Shown: positions 20,626-31,024, counted from the stretch's first letter. The stretch is DNA of 64,000 bases from DATJCV01 sp963707665 (GCA_963707665.1 CAVPQU010000007.1:124001-188000), one strand, 5' to 3'. Notes: generated by a model not told the origin, from the letters alone. Program-made: numbers and translations.

Positions 20626-21769
20626 TAGTTTGCTGGAACCGTTCGGCGGGCGTTTCGTAGTTCAGTGTCTTTCTTGGACGCTCGTTCAATCGCCTGGCCA
20701 CAGCGTTGAGTTTGGCCTGCGAATACACGGACAGGTCGGTGCCTTTAGGGAAGTACTGTCTTAACAGCCCGTTCGTGTTTTCATTTGATCCGCGCTGCCA
20801 TGGATGCTGGGGATCGCAGAAGTAGACCTGTATGTCGGTAGCCACGGTAAAGCGTTTGTGTGCGGCCATCTCTGTTCCCCGATCCCATGTCAGCGACTTG
20901 TAGAGCTCCTGCGGCAGTTTCTGGCGTGTTTGATGAGTGCATTGGCGACCGTCTCGCTATCCTTGCTGGCTATCTTGACCAGCATAACGTAACGCGTCTG
21001 GCGTTCGACGAGCGTCGCAATCTGGCTGCTGCCGCTACCGCACAGCAGATCACCTTCCCAGTGGCCCGGTACTGCACGATCTTCAACGCTCGCAGGGCGT
21101 TCGCTGATCGATACGGTGTCCCGTATCCTGCCATGATCGTCGGTCTTCTGCGTGTGATGGCGGGAACGACGCATGGCTCGGGTACGCCGCAGGTGCTCCA
21201 GCAACTCCTTCTTCAGGGCACCACGGGCCTGTATGAAGAGACTGCGATAGATGGTCTCGTGAGACACGTGGTAGTCCTCGTCGTCTGGATACGCCCGCCT
21301 GAGCCATCCGGCAATCTGCTGCGGTGACCACTGCAACTGGAGCTTGCCGGCGACGATGTGCGCCAGCTTCCGGTGCCGAACCAGTTTACAGACTTTGGGG
21401 CGCTGCGCGCGATCCCATGCGAGCTTCATCGGCGTGGCTTGCCCGATAGCCGTCCGGTCCGCTGTTACGTTTGATCTCCCGACAGATGGTGGAAGGCGCT
21501 CGCGAAAGTCGCCTCGCAATCGACTGGATCGAATCATCAGCCACGAGCCCTCGCGATATCTCTTCGCGCTCCTCCAGCGTCAACGCCAATCTCGATCGGT
21601 GCCTTTGTGGTGGCTGGATACCGCCTGTTTCAGCCAGAATCCCTTGAACTGACGAGTGGTTCCGATCAAAAAGCTGGGCAATCTTCTGCAGCGATTCGCC
21701 CTTGCGCCAACGCTCCCACATCAGCGCCTTCTGCGTCTCGCTGTAATAAATCCGGCGTCGCTGTTTCAT
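20609..21769 (-). CDS. IS30-family DDE transposase (two frameshifts)
   Basis: The N-terminal helix-turn-helix region (MKQRRRIYYSETQKALMWERW, IARRLSRAPSTICREIKRN) is followed by an integrase-like catalytic core with D (GHWEGDLL), D (TWDRGTEM) and E (GSNENTNGLLRQYFPKG). The frame changes near 21428 and again near 20905, where a base is missing in gccagaaactgccg. As read, the element would be inactive. If these are consensus errors like others in the window, it may be intact, at about 386 residues. Confidence 0.85.
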
Positions 21770-21806
21770 TTGCAACACTCCCGCTGCTTACGCAGTCTTC
21801 AGTGTG

Positions 21807-21830
21807 TTGCATCCACCGGTTGAATCCGCA
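21807..21830 (-). repeat. IS30-family terminal inverted repeat, right
   Basis: 24 bp, pairs perfectly with 20602-20625; flanked outside by GT. Confidence 0.9.
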
Positions 21831-22053
21831 GTCCATTACTTGCCATCTACGCATCTAGGCAATTTATTACTCGTCTATCAATTTTGTCCTGCGACACGGA
21901 CGACTGTTCGAGCCAATTTTAGTGCTCGGACGTGCCATGAAACCCAAGGCAATTCATACGACAGGGCGCCATGTTAAATTGGTACTTTGTGACTTATAAC
22001 AAGGTAGACCCGCCCTGTTCGGCCTGAGAGGCAATTCCACCGGGAGTACACCT

Positions 22054-23652
22054 ATGGTTTTCCGTATCTCACTGTTCCTGGTCATCGCGCTGGCGGCGCT
22101 TGCGGGGTTGGCGCCGAAACCGTTCGAGGCGGTGAGCGATGCGGCGCTGGCGGCGGTAATCCAGCATGCCGGCTGGCTGTACCTGCTGATCGTGTTCCTC
22201 ACCCTGGTGTTCCTCGCCTACCTCGCCTTCGGCCCCACTGCGCGGCTGCGGATCGGCGGGCGCGACGCCGAACCCGAGTTCTCGAACTCCGCCTGGCTTT
22301 CGATGCTGTTCGCCGCCGGCATGGGCATCGGCCTGGTGTTCTGGGGCGCGGCCGAGCCGATCTCGCACGTGGTCACTCCGCCGGAGGGACTGTCGCCGAA
22401 GACGCCGCTGGCGGCGAGGGCGGCGATGCGCTACACCTTCTTCCACTGGGGCCTGCACCCGTGGGCGATCTACGCGCTGATGGGGCTGGCCATCGCCTGG
22501 TTCCAGTACAACCGCAACGGGCGCGGTCTGATCAGCGACCTGCTGCAGCCGCTGATCGGCGATCGCCACCTCGGCTGGATCGGCAAGCTGGTCAATATCG
22601 TCGCCGTGGTGGCCACGGCGATCGGCGTGGCTACCACGCTAGGCTTCGGCACCATGCAGATCAGCGCCGGCATGACTCGTGTGTTCGGCCTGCCCGGCGG
22701 CCTGGGCATGCAACTGGTGGTGATCGTGATTTGCTTCATGCTGTACATGGCCTCGAGCGCCAGTGGGGTTGATCGCGGCATCAAGTGGCTGTCGAGCATC
22801 AATCTCGCCCTGGCCGGGGTACTGCTGCTGGCGGTGGCACTGCTCGGGCCGACCAGCTTCATCTTCGATACCTTCACCACCTCGCTGGGCAGCTACCTCG
22901 ACCACCTGGTGGAGATGAGCCTGCGCATGTCGCCGTTCTCCGCGAGCACCTGGGTGGCCGACTGGACGATCTTCTACTGGGCGTGGTGGATCTCCTGGTC
23001 GCCGTTCGTGGGCGCGTTCATCGCACGGGTGTCGTACGGGCGCACCGTGCGTGAGTTCGTGCTCGGCGTGGTTGTAGTACCCAGCCTGCTCGGCTTCGTG
23101 TGGTTTGCCACCTTCGGCGGTACCGCGCTGTGGGAGCAGATTTTTGGCGGCGTCGACATGGCCGGCGCGCTCGCAGCCGGCCACGAGACGGTCCTGTTCC
23201 GCATGTACGACGCCCTGCCGCTGTCCGCGCTGCTGTCGGGCCTGACCATCCTGCTGCTGGTGATCTTCTTCGTGACCTCGGCCGATTCCGCGGTGCTGGT
23301 GCTGGGCTCGATGTCGAGCGAGTCCGCCGGTGACCCGCCGCTGGCGCGCAAGTTCGCCTGGGGCATCGCCATCGCGCTGATCGCCGTGGCGATGCTGATG
23401 GCTGGCGGCCTGCACGCGCTGCAGACACTGATCACCGTGGCCGCACTGCCGTTTGCGCTGCTGATGGTTGCGGTGATGGTCGGGCTTTACCGCGTGCTGA
23501 GCCTGGAAGCGCTGCGCGAGAAGGCCGCGGAACGGCGCGCCCGCCGCGCGATTGAAGACTGGATCGCAGGTGAGCAGGAACAGCAGGCGCGCGAACAGCC
23601 CGCGGGCGACACGGCTGACGGCGGCCCCGGGGCCGCCGACCCGCAGCGCTGA
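22054..23652 (+). CDS. BCCT-family (choline/glycine betaine/carnitine) transporter
   Basis: A 532-residue inner-membrane transporter with twelve predicted helices. The BCCT tryptophan-rich signature is seen in WTIFYWAWWISWSPFVGAFIARVSYGRTVREF, and the Gly-rich helix in FAAGMGIGLVFWGAAEP. This family imports compatible solutes with Na+ or H+ for osmoprotection. The substrate cannot be told from sequence. A charged C-terminal tail (about residues 488-532) could be an osmosensing extension. A GGGAG lies just upstream of ATG 22054. The gene has no frameshift and lies between an IS30 element and a second IS30-like end. Confidence 0.9.
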   Translation: MVFRISLFLVIALAALAGLAPKPFEAVSDAALAAVIQHAGWLYLLIVFLTLVFLAYLAFGPTARLRIGGRDAEPEFSNSAWLSMLFAAGMGIGLVFWGAAEPISHVVTPPEGLSPKTPLAARAAMRYTFFHWGLHPWAIYALMGLAIAWFQYNRNGRGLISDLLQPLIGDRHLGWIGKLVNIVAVVATAIGVATTLGFGTMQISAGMTRVFGLPGGLGMQLVVIVICFMLYMASSASGVDRGIKWLSSINLALAGVLLLAVALLGPTSFIFDTFTTSLGSYLDHLVEMSLRMSPFSASTWVADWTIFYWAWWISWSPFVGAFIARVSYGRTVREFVLGVVVVPSLLGFVWFATFGGTALWEQIFGGVDMAGALAAGHETVLFRMYDALPLSALLSGLTILLLVIFFVTSADSAVLVLGSMSSESAGDPPLARKFAWGIAIALIAVAMLMAGGLHALQTLITVAALPFALLMVAVMVGLYRVLSLEALREKAAERRARRAIEDWIAGEQEQQAREQPAGDTADGGPGAADPQR

Positions 23653-23859
23653 GCCGCCGCCTCAGGCCGACGTTCGGGGGAGCCGGCGTCGCGGTCGAGT
23701 CGTTGCACTTAGAATGCGAATCCGAGAGGCCTAACCCTTCCATCAGTAGGACTCGCCCCGACAAGCCGGGCCGCGGATTTTGGGCCAAGTTGAGCTCTTG
23801 TGCCGACACACATTGACCACTTTAAATCCCGGCGCACGTTCTGGCCGACGGCTCTCGGT

Positions 23860-23883
23860 TGTGGATTCGACCGATGTACGCAA
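23860..23883 (+). repeat. Diverged IS30-like terminal repeat (element remnant)
   Basis: The 24 bases match the left inverted repeat at 20602 at 19 of 24 positions, in the same orientation, and the similarity continues as CAATTTG against TAGTTTG. No transposase body is left, so this is a remnant end of a related element. Confidence 0.6.
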
Positions 23884-24071
23884 CAATTTGGCTAATGCGT
23901 TGAGCGCTGCTGCAAACCTCCGTTTCAGCACTCAGTCTCCGCACACCGGATCGGAATAAAAAATCATCCCGGCTTGATACCTTTGCGATGCGCTTTTGGT
24001 TTCAACTGCGCGACATCGGCTGGACGATGGCTAAAACTACTGCTGCCTTTGAAAGGGGCTTTGCCAGCTAA

Positions 24072-24245
24072 TTTTTTTCAGTCACCCCCCTGGCGCCACC
24101 TCCGTCAGCCACGGGTCAATCGCAGAACGCTACCGACGCCGATAACCAGATCTTCGCTCAAAATACGGTACCGGTATTGACTGCCCATTTGAACCAAGCG
24201 CAACAAAGCCGGCAACAGCTAAGCAGCACCACGTCAGCTCAGTGA
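24072..24245 (+). pseudogene. C-terminal fragment resembling a DUF4142-type protein
   Basis: The frame reads ATDADNQIFAQNTVPVLTAHLNQAQ and then a short Gln/Ser-rich tail to TGA. The FAQNTVPVLTAHLNQAQ part resembles the end of DUF4142 periplasmic proteins. There is no start, and a TAA precedes it at 24069, so only a remnant is visible. Family assignment is from memory of the pattern and is uncertain. Confidence 0.35.
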
Positions 24246-24736
24246 CCTAAGGAATGTTGCTGGGCCAGGAGCTTGCATCGAGCCTTCCCGGCTCAGGCTT
24301 AATTAATAATCCCGGAAAGTGTTAGTAAATTAGAGTAAATTTTTTAAATCTAGACGAATTTTCACTTCTATATATAAATTGTTTAGCGTCATAGATTAAC
24401 TGGTTTTTCGTTTCAAATAAATGAGATTGGCTATATTAATAGGGAAAAATTTCGTGAAATTTGGCTCAGTTAGAAACTCGAATAAGAAGATTTTTAGGAT
24501 AAAAATGATTGGCAATGTGCAATAAATATAAGAGTTTAATTTTCCAATAGATTGAATAATTTTTTTATAGAAACAAAAGAAAATTATTGATGAGTAGAGT
24601 GAGGTAATGGCGCTACTAATAGGCAATGTTTCACTACGTAAGCGGCAGCGTAAAAATGTGCGCAGTGGTGGGATAAAAAACTCTTAATTCCAGTCGGATA
24701 GAGTTAATCCTGTTGATTCACTGGGCCTGACATTTC

Positions 24737-25828
24737 ATGCACAGCCTCGAACTCATGAAGCCCGATGGGCGGCACATGACACTATATAGCCGCGAACCGA
24801 TCGCTCCTATTATGTCGGCGCCCAGTCCGTTTGCCGAGCCGCAGCGCGCCAATCCGTATCTTCGCTGGCATCCTTTGCGAGGAGAGTGGGTAACCTATGC
24901 GGCATTTCGGCAAGACCGCACTTATCAGCCGCCGCCGCAGTACAACCCCTTGGCGGTTACCGTGGATCCAGCCGCGCCGACTGAGTTGCCAGCGGGCGAT
25001 TATGAAGTGGCTGTGTTCGACAACCGGTTTCCCGCGCTATCGCTGGAGTCTTCCAACCCGCCGCAATTTTTTGTGCAAACGGCAGCCGCAACAGGTCATT
25101 GCGAAGTGGTCGTTTTTACGCAAGATCCTGCTACCGCACTGGCGCATCTGAGCCTGGGCCGAATCGAGTTATTGCTGCAGGTATGGGCGGATCGGACGAA
25201 CCGTATGGTCCGCACCGGGCATATCCAATACGTAATGCCGTTTGAAAATCGTGGCGCTGAAGTGGGCGTTACGCTGCATCATCCGCACGGCCAAATCTAT
25301 GGATATCCATTTGTGCCGCCGGTGCCGGCGCGCATGCTGGGGCAAGAAGGCCTTTTCTATGCGCAAAACGGCTACCCATTACTGGTCGATATGGCGCGTG
25401 AAGAAGTGGCGGCCGCCAGCCGCATGCTGTATCAGGGCGAACACGCACTTGCCTTCGTGCCGGTATGCGCCCGCTATCCCTATGAGGTGTGGGTCATGCC
25501 GCGCGAGCAGGTAGAAAATTTTGCTGCCTTATCGGCTCTGCAGTGTCAGGATCTGGCCCGCGCGTTGAAGACAGTATTGCTCAAATACGAAGGGTTATGG
25601 CAGCGGCCATTTCCTTATCTGATGGTCTGGTATCAAGCGCCGGCGGATGGCCAGCCTCACCCGGAAACTCAACTGCACGCACAGTTTTACCCGCCGTACC
25701 GCACGCGTGATCGTCTTAAGTATTTGGCCGGCACCGAACTGGGTGCAGGCACCTTTGCGATGGATGCGTTGCCGGAACAAAAGGCGCTGGAGCTTCAGAA
25801 TATCGATGTCGACCTGGAGACGGGATAA
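24737..25828 (+). CDS. galT: Galactose-1-phosphate uridylyltransferase
   Basis: Second step of the Leloir pathway: UDP-glucose + galactose-1-P to glucose-1-P + UDP-galactose. It has 363 residues; the catalytic HxH motif is seen in LHHPHGQIYGYPF, followed by family segments FENRGAEVGV and VCARYPYEVWVMPR. Start ATG 24737 (MHSLELMKPDGRH). Its TAA overlaps the next ATG (TAATG, shared base 25828), so it leads a translationally coupled operon. It has no frameshift. Confidence 0.93.
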   Translation: MHSLELMKPDGRHMTLYSREPIAPIMSAPSPFAEPQRANPYLRWHPLRGEWVTYAAFRQDRTYQPPPQYNPLAVTVDPAAPTELPAGDYEVAVFDNRFPALSLESSNPPQFFVQTAAATGHCEVVVFTQDPATALAHLSLGRIELLLQVWADRTNRMVRTGHIQYVMPFENRGAEVGVTLHHPHGQIYGYPFVPPVPARMLGQEGLFYAQNGYPLLVDMAREEVAAASRMLYQGEHALAFVPVCARYPYEVWVMPREQVENFAALSALQCQDLARALKTVLLKYEGLWQRPFPYLMVWYQAPADGQPHPETQLHAQFYPPYRTRDRLKYLAGTELGAGTFAMDALPEQKALELQNIDVDLETG

Positions 25829-26919
25829 TGACCGCCCGTGCCGACCGCGAGGTGGAAGTCAAGGACAAGCTTTCCCGAATCCGACGCTGGCTGCTGACGT
25901 ATGACGCCGGGGCAATTCGGTTGCGCGGCAGCGACTGGTTCGCTTGGGCTACCGCCGGCGGCTCAAGCGCTGTCCTGCTGACCGCCGAGAGTGGGGTCGC
26001 CGAAATCGTCGTGACGGCTGCCGTGGCCTGCGTGCTGACCGATGAAATTGAAGCGCAGCGCCTCCAGGATGAAGAACTGCCAGCAGGGTGGGTGCTACAC
26101 GTTAATCCGTGGGCCGAATCGGAGCCGCGCGAGCGGTTTGTCAACGAGGCCGCAGGCGGGCGTCTGGTGCTTAGCGATCGCCCGGACGCGGGCGAACAGC
26201 GCTTGCCGGCTGCGGCACAGTATGAGCGCATGGTTCTCAGCGCATTGGAGCAACAGCGCTACCGCGAATTAGGCATATCGGCTGCCGGCGCAATGACCGA
26301 AGCGATGTCGGCGGCTCGTCCCGATTGGAGTGAATACCGTTTGGCGGGCGCTGGCGCTGCCGCATTGTGGCAGCGTGGTATTCACCCGGCGCTCGTGTTG
26401 GTGGCGGGCGAGCAGCGTCTGCCGCGCTATCGCCATGCAACGCCTTCACCGGCGCCGCTCGGCCGGCGCGCAATGATGGTTTTCTGTGGCCGTCGTCATG
26501 GTCTGTACGCCAATCTGACGCGTTTCGTGACGTTCGGCGAGCCCGCCCCGTCACAACGTGAAATCATGGCGGTGGAAGCGGCCGGTTTGGCCGCCTGCAC
26601 GCCGGGGCAGCCCCTGAGTACAGTGTATTGGGCGCTGGATGCGGCATACCGCCGGCAAGGCTTGCCGTACGCGATCAGGGAGCACCACCAAGGCGGAATT
26701 ACCGGCTATCTGGCGCGAGAACTGGTGGCTACGCCCGATACCGAGCTGCCAATGGAAAGTGGAATGGCGGTCGCCTTCAATCCGAGTTTTCCCGGAATCA
26801 AGATGGAAGACACGTTTCTCCTTTCCCTGCATGGCTTGGAGAACCTGACGCTTGATCCGGCCTGGCCGGCGCTGACCGTCGAAGGCCGGACGCGGCCATT
26901 GTGGCTGGAGGCAGCATGA
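25828..26919 (+). CDS. Peptidase M24-like protein with lost metal ligands
   Basis: A 363-residue two-domain protein with the creatinase/prolidase layout. The N-terminal domain is about residues 1-165. The C-terminal pita-bread domain shows AGAMTEAMSAARPDWSEYRLAG, HHQGGITGYLAREL and PGIKMEDTFLL. Compared with aminopeptidase P, the two Asp ligands are replaced (VFCGRRHGLYANLTRF: Cys and Asn) and the first Glu is Asn (VAFNPSF). Only the His and last Glu remain. It is probably not a metallopeptidase and may be a binding or pseudoenzyme form. It overlaps galT by one base and galK by four, so its role is tied to galactose use. Confidence 0.8.
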   Translation: MTARADREVEVKDKLSRIRRWLLTYDAGAIRLRGSDWFAWATAGGSSAVLLTAESGVAEIVVTAAVACVLTDEIEAQRLQDEELPAGWVLHVNPWAESEPRERFVNEAAGGRLVLSDRPDAGEQRLPAAAQYERMVLSALEQQRYRELGISAAGAMTEAMSAARPDWSEYRLAGAGAAALWQRGIHPALVLVAGEQRLPRYRHATPSPAPLGRRAMMVFCGRRHGLYANLTRFVTFGEPAPSQREIMAVEAAGLAACTPGQPLSTVYWALDAAYRRQGLPYAIREHHQGGITGYLARELVATPDTELPMESGMAVAFNPSFPGIKMEDTFLLSLHGLENLTLDPAWPALTVEGRTRPLWLEAA

Positions 26920-28007
26920 TTCGCCTCGAGGACTATTTCGACGGCATCCCGTATGTGCATCGATGGGCGCCGGGACGTGTCAATCTGCTTGGCGAACATA
27001 CCGACTACAACGATGGTTTCATGCTGCCCACCGCCACACCGCAACGTACATCGGTAGCACTGGGGATGAATACAGACGCTATGTTCCGCTTGTATTCGGC
27101 AACGCTGGCCGAAACCGTGTTGTTTGCGCCGGACGGTCATGCACCACCTGGATTTGGACGATATATCGAAGGCTGTGTCCGAGTGCTGGAGGAGCGCGGC
27201 GTGCAGGTACCGCCATTGCGTATTTATGTGGATTCCAACCTGCCGGTCGGCACCGGCCTGTCGAGCAGCGCGGCGCTGGAGGTGGCAACCTTGCGCGCAT
27301 TACGCGGCCTGCTCGGCATTGCGCTTGACGATGTGACATTGGCCCAGTGCGCGCAGAAAGCCGAGATTGTCTATGCCGGCGTCAACTGCGGCATCATGGA
27401 CCAAATGGCAGCCAGCCTTGCTGACAGCGAGCACATGCTGTTCCTCGATGCGCGCACGCTGGCCACCGAGTTGTTGCCGCTGCCAGCCGGGAGCGATCTG
27501 ATCGTGATCGATTCCGGCGTGCCGCGCACGCTGGCCGGCAGCAAATACAACGAGCGGCGCGCCGAATGCGAAGAGGCGGCGCGTCAGCTTGGCGTGGCTG
27601 CCTTGCGCGATGTCACGCGGTTGGCGGAGGTGGAAACTTTGCCGTCGCCGCTACGGCAGCGCGCCCGGCATGTGGTCTCTGAAAACCGGCGCGTGCTACA
27701 GGCCCGCACCGGCATCGATGCGGTCCAGTTTGGCCAGTTGATGAATCAGTCGCATGCCAGCCTGCGCGACGATTATCAGGTATCGATTCCGGCGTTGGAC
27801 GATTTGACCACAGCCTTGCGTCAGCATCCTCAGGTGTATGGCGCCCGCCTCACCGGCGCCGGTTTCGGCGGGGCTTGCGTGGCCCTCTGCGAGCGCACGC
27901 TGGCGGCATTAATCGGCACAGAAGTGGTGGCCGACTTCAACGCCGCTGCGCACAGCGCTACGCTGCTGGTCCCGCCGCAAGACAACAATCTTCGGGGAAC
28001 CATATGA
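26916..28007 (+). CDS. galK: Galactokinase
   Basis: Phosphorylates galactose to galactose-1-P. GHMP-kinase family, 363 residues. The galactokinase signature WAPGRVNLLGEHTDYNDGF is near the start, the ATP-binding GLSSSAAL near residue 112, and GAGFGGACVAL near the end. ATG 26916 overlaps the previous stop (ATGA), so an upstream in-frame extension to 26901 is not needed. It is third in the gal operon and overlaps the GH2 start. Confidence 0.94.
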   Translation: MIRLEDYFDGIPYVHRWAPGRVNLLGEHTDYNDGFMLPTATPQRTSVALGMNTDAMFRLYSATLAETVLFAPDGHAPPGFGRYIEGCVRVLEERGVQVPPLRIYVDSNLPVGTGLSSSAALEVATLRALRGLLGIALDDVTLAQCAQKAEIVYAGVNCGIMDQMAASLADSEHMLFLDARTLATELLPLPAGSDLIVIDSGVPRTLAGSKYNERRAECEEAARQLGVAALRDVTRLAEVETLPSPLRQRARHVVSENRRVLQARTGIDAVQFGQLMNQSHASLRDDYQVSIPALDDLTTALRQHPQVYGARLTGAGFGGACVALCERTLAALIGTEVVADFNAAAHSATLLVPPQDNNLRGTI

Positions 28008-29778
28008 GCGAATTCATGTATCCGCGACCGCAACTGGTGCGCGATAACTGGCTATGCCTGAACGGCACGTGGAAGTTTAGTTTTGATGACGACCGACGCT
28101 ATACCTTGCCGACCGATCCGATCGAGTGGACCCACGAGATCACAGTACCGTTTCCGCCCGGAAGCCACGACCGGCGGCCTTGGCGATCGCAGCTTTCATA
28201 CCGTCTGCTGGTACCAGCGCGAGTTCGAGCTGGCGCCGGGCGAAGGCTGCGTGTTGCTGCACTTCGGCGCGGTCGATTACTTCGCCCGGGTCTGGGTCAA
28301 CGGCCAGCTGGTGGCCGAACACGAAGGCGGACATACGCCGTTCTTCGCCGATATCACGCGGCGCATTAAATGCGACTGGCCCGCAAACGGTGACGGTGCT
28401 AGGTCGAAGACGATCCGCACGATCTGGCCAAGCCGCGCGGCAAGCAGGACTGGCTGCTGCGATCCGCATTCGATCTGGTATCCGCGCACCACCGGCATCT
28501 GGCAGACGGTGTGGCTGGAGCGGGTGGCGACGACCTACATTCAGAGGCTGCGCTGGACCCCGGTTTTCGATGGCTTTGAAATCGGCTGCGAGATTTTTGC
28601 CGCCGGCGATATCCAGGAAAATCTGATGGTCGAGGTCAAGATCTGGCACGGCGAGCAGCTTGCTGGCCGACGACTATTACAAGCTGCTTGGCCATGAAGC
28701 CAATCGCAAGATCGCGCTGTCCGATCCGGGCATCGACGATTCGCGCAACGAGTTGCTGTGGAGCCCGGAGCATCCGACCCTGCTGGACGCCGAAGTCAAC
28801 GTTGCGCCACGACGGCAAGGTGCTGGATACCGTGCGCTCCTACACGGCGTTGCGCTCGGTCGCCATCAACCGCGACCGCTTCATGCTCAACGGCCGACCG
28901 TATCCGCTGCGCCTGGTGCTGGACCAGGGCTACTGGCCGGATACCCTGATGACCGCACCATCTGACGCCGCCTTGCGCCGCGACGTCGAGCTGGCCAAGG
29001 CGATGGGCTTCAACGGCGTGCGCAAGCATCAGAAGATCGAGGATCCGCGCTACCTGTACTGGGCCGACAAGCTCGGCCTGCTGGTATGGGAAGAAATGCC
29101 GTCGGCGTATCGCTTCACGCACAAAGGCGATCAGGCGCATGGTGCGCGAATGGACCGAGGCGATCGAGCGCGATTACAGCCATCCGTGCATGATCGTGTG
29201 GGTCGCCGTTCAATGAGTCATGGGGCGTGCCGAACCTGACCTCGACGCAGGCGCATCGCAACGCGGTGGAAGCGCTGTACCACCTGACACGCACGCTGGA
29301 TGCGACCCGTCCGGTGATCGGCAACGATGGCTGGGAAGCATCGGCCACCGACATCCTCGGCATCCACGATTACGATTGCGATCCGGATCAGCTGCAGGCG
29401 CGCTATGCGGTGACCGACCGGGTCAGCACCTTGTTCGATCAGCGGCGTCCGGGCGGCCGCATTCTGACGCTGGATGGATTCCCGCACCGGGGCCAGCCGA
29501 TCGTGCTGACCGAATTCGGCGGCATCGCCTTCGATCAGACTGAGGAAACAGAAGGAACCTGGGGCTACTCGCGTGCCGACACGGGCGAAAATTTCTTTCA
29601 CCTTTACCGGCGCCTGCTGACGGTCGTCAATACCACCCACATGTTCAGCGGCTTTTGCTATACGCAATTCGCAGACACTTTCCAGGAAGCCAACGGACTG
29701 CTGTACGCAGACCGTACGCCAAAGATACCGCTCGAGTGGATCAGTGCGGCGACGCGCAACGTCGAACTCAAAATTTAA
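28004..29778 (+). CDS. Glycoside hydrolase family 2 beta-galactosidase/glucuronidase-like (many frameshifts)
   Basis: The order is that of GH2: N-terminal sugar-binding jelly roll (MYPRPQLVRDNWLCLNGTWKFSFDDD, VCWYQREFELAPGEG), an Ig-like part, and the TIM barrel with RLVLDQGYWPD and GFNGVRKHQKIEDPRYLYWADKLGLLVWEEMP. The acid/base Glu is in FNESWG (about 29205-29222) and the nucleophile Glu in LTEFGG (about 29506-29523). At least six single-base shifts are needed (near 28160, 28405, 28470, 28662, 28800, 29135, 29205), mostly inserted bases. Its ATG overlaps galK (ATGA). It likely hydrolyses a beta-galactoside or related glycan. No signal peptide is seen, so it probably is cytoplasmic. Confidence 0.75.
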
Positions 29779-29821
29779 GCAAAAGACAAGCGGCGATGAA
29801 ATATTTGTAAAGAATGTACGT

Positions 29822-31024
29822 ATGCATGATACGCGCCCATTTACTCCATTTTCAGCACCGTTTCTCAGTTTCTGGCAAGCCGGCTATGAAGGGGCCGATC
29901 ATATTAACCGCATGCAACATCCGCTCTCGATGAACCAGGTTACCGGCCATCTGGACCGTGCCTATGAAGATTACCAAAGGCTAGCCGAATTCGGTATTCG
30001 TACCGTGCGGGAGTCGGTCGGCTGGCGTCTGGTGGAAAAGGATGGGCAATTCGATTTTTCCTCGCTCGAGGAACGTGCGCGCGCCGCACAAGAACTGGGC
30101 TTGCAAATCTGTTGGACTTTTTGCCATTACGGCTGGCCTTCGGACATCGATGTGTTCGCGCCGCAATTTGTCGAGCGCTTTCGGCGCTTTTGCAGCGCGG
30201 TGACGCAATTTCTGGCGCCGTATTCCGAGCCGGCGCCGATTTACTCGCCGATCAATGAAATCTCATTTGCCAGTTGGGGGCTGTCGAGCCACACGTTCCA
30301 CTGCAAGAACATGTACCACGAACACGCGGGGTATGAAGGCAAGCGGCAATTGGTACGGGCGACGATTGCCGGCTGCGAGGCGATCTGGGAAGTCAATCCG
30401 AATGCGCGTTTTTTACACTGTGATCCGTTGATCCATGTAATTGCTCCTATCGACCGACCCGACTGGGCCGCGCAGGCTGCCAGCTGGCGCGAATCGCAGT
30501 TCGAAGCATGGGACATGCTATGCGGTCGCCGCGCTCCCGAGTTGGGCGGCGATCCCCGCTATCTTGACCTCATCGGCGCCAACTACTATCACAGCAACCA
30601 GTGGGAAAGCGGCACCAATCTGCGGCTCTGGTGGCATCTCGACAACCCGCACCGGATGCCTCTGCACCAACTGTTGGTGAAACTCTACCAGCGCTATCAA
30701 AGGCCGGTGCTGCTGGCGGAAACCAGCCATGTCGGTAGTGGGCGCGGGTTATGGATACGAGAAATAGCTGAAGAAACCGCACTTGCCATGCAACGTGGCG
30801 TGGATTTTCGCGGCATCGGCATCTATCCGGTTATCGATCGTCCTGATTGGGAAGATGAAAATTTTTGGCATCACAGTGGCTTGTGGGATGTGGATTTGGA
30901 TGGCCCCGACAAGCTGGCACGCATCTTGCCGCCGATATACGCAAAAGCTCTGCGGCAAGCCCAACGCCTTACCCAGAATCTTTGTTCAACCACTGCTAGC
31001 GCCCATGGGCGAGAGGGAATCAAG
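29822..31024 (+). CDS. GH1-like glycoside hydrolase (clan A beta-glycosidase)
   Basis: About 400 residues with a beta-glycosidase TIM barrel. It has the entry segment FGIRTVRESVGWRLVEKDGQFDFSSLEERAR, an acid/base Glu in YSPINEIS, and a probable nucleophile Glu in LLAETSHVGSGRG. It resembles the N-terminal half of the GH1-RmlD fusion at 40672. ATG 29822 follows the GH2 stop by 43 bp. No stop codon separates it from the glycosyltransferase: the frame runs straight through GREGIK into MQTIIVF. Either an indel removed the stop or the two are fused. Confidence 0.7.

Larger units (their letters stand above)
20602..21830 (-). mobile_element. IS30-family insertion sequence, 1229 bp
   Basis: Bounded by perfect 24-bp inverted repeats (20602-20625 and 21807-21830, TGCGGATTCAACCGGTGGAT plus GCAA). 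A 2-bp direct repeat GT flanks it (20600-20601 and 21831-21832), in line with the 2-3 bp duplications made by IS30 elements. It contains one transposase gene on the minus strand and sits between gyrB and the BCCT transporter gene. Confidence 0.9.
23653..24736. other. Long gene-poor stretch between the BCCT gene and galT
   Basis: About 1.1 kb with no convincing intact gene. It holds an IS30-like end (23860-23883), a short coding-like fragment (24072-24245), and from about 24300 to 24640 a strongly AT-rich tract. The longest minus-strand frame in that tract (24396-24626) is Ile/Phe/Lys-rich as expected from base composition alone. It probably contains the galT promoter near its right end. Confidence 0.6.

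Noticed and set aside
24396..24626. 76-residue hydrophobic minus-strand frame in the AT-rich tract
   Set aside because: Ile/Phe/Lys/Asn-rich as any frame in such DNA would be; no ribosome-binding site and no family.
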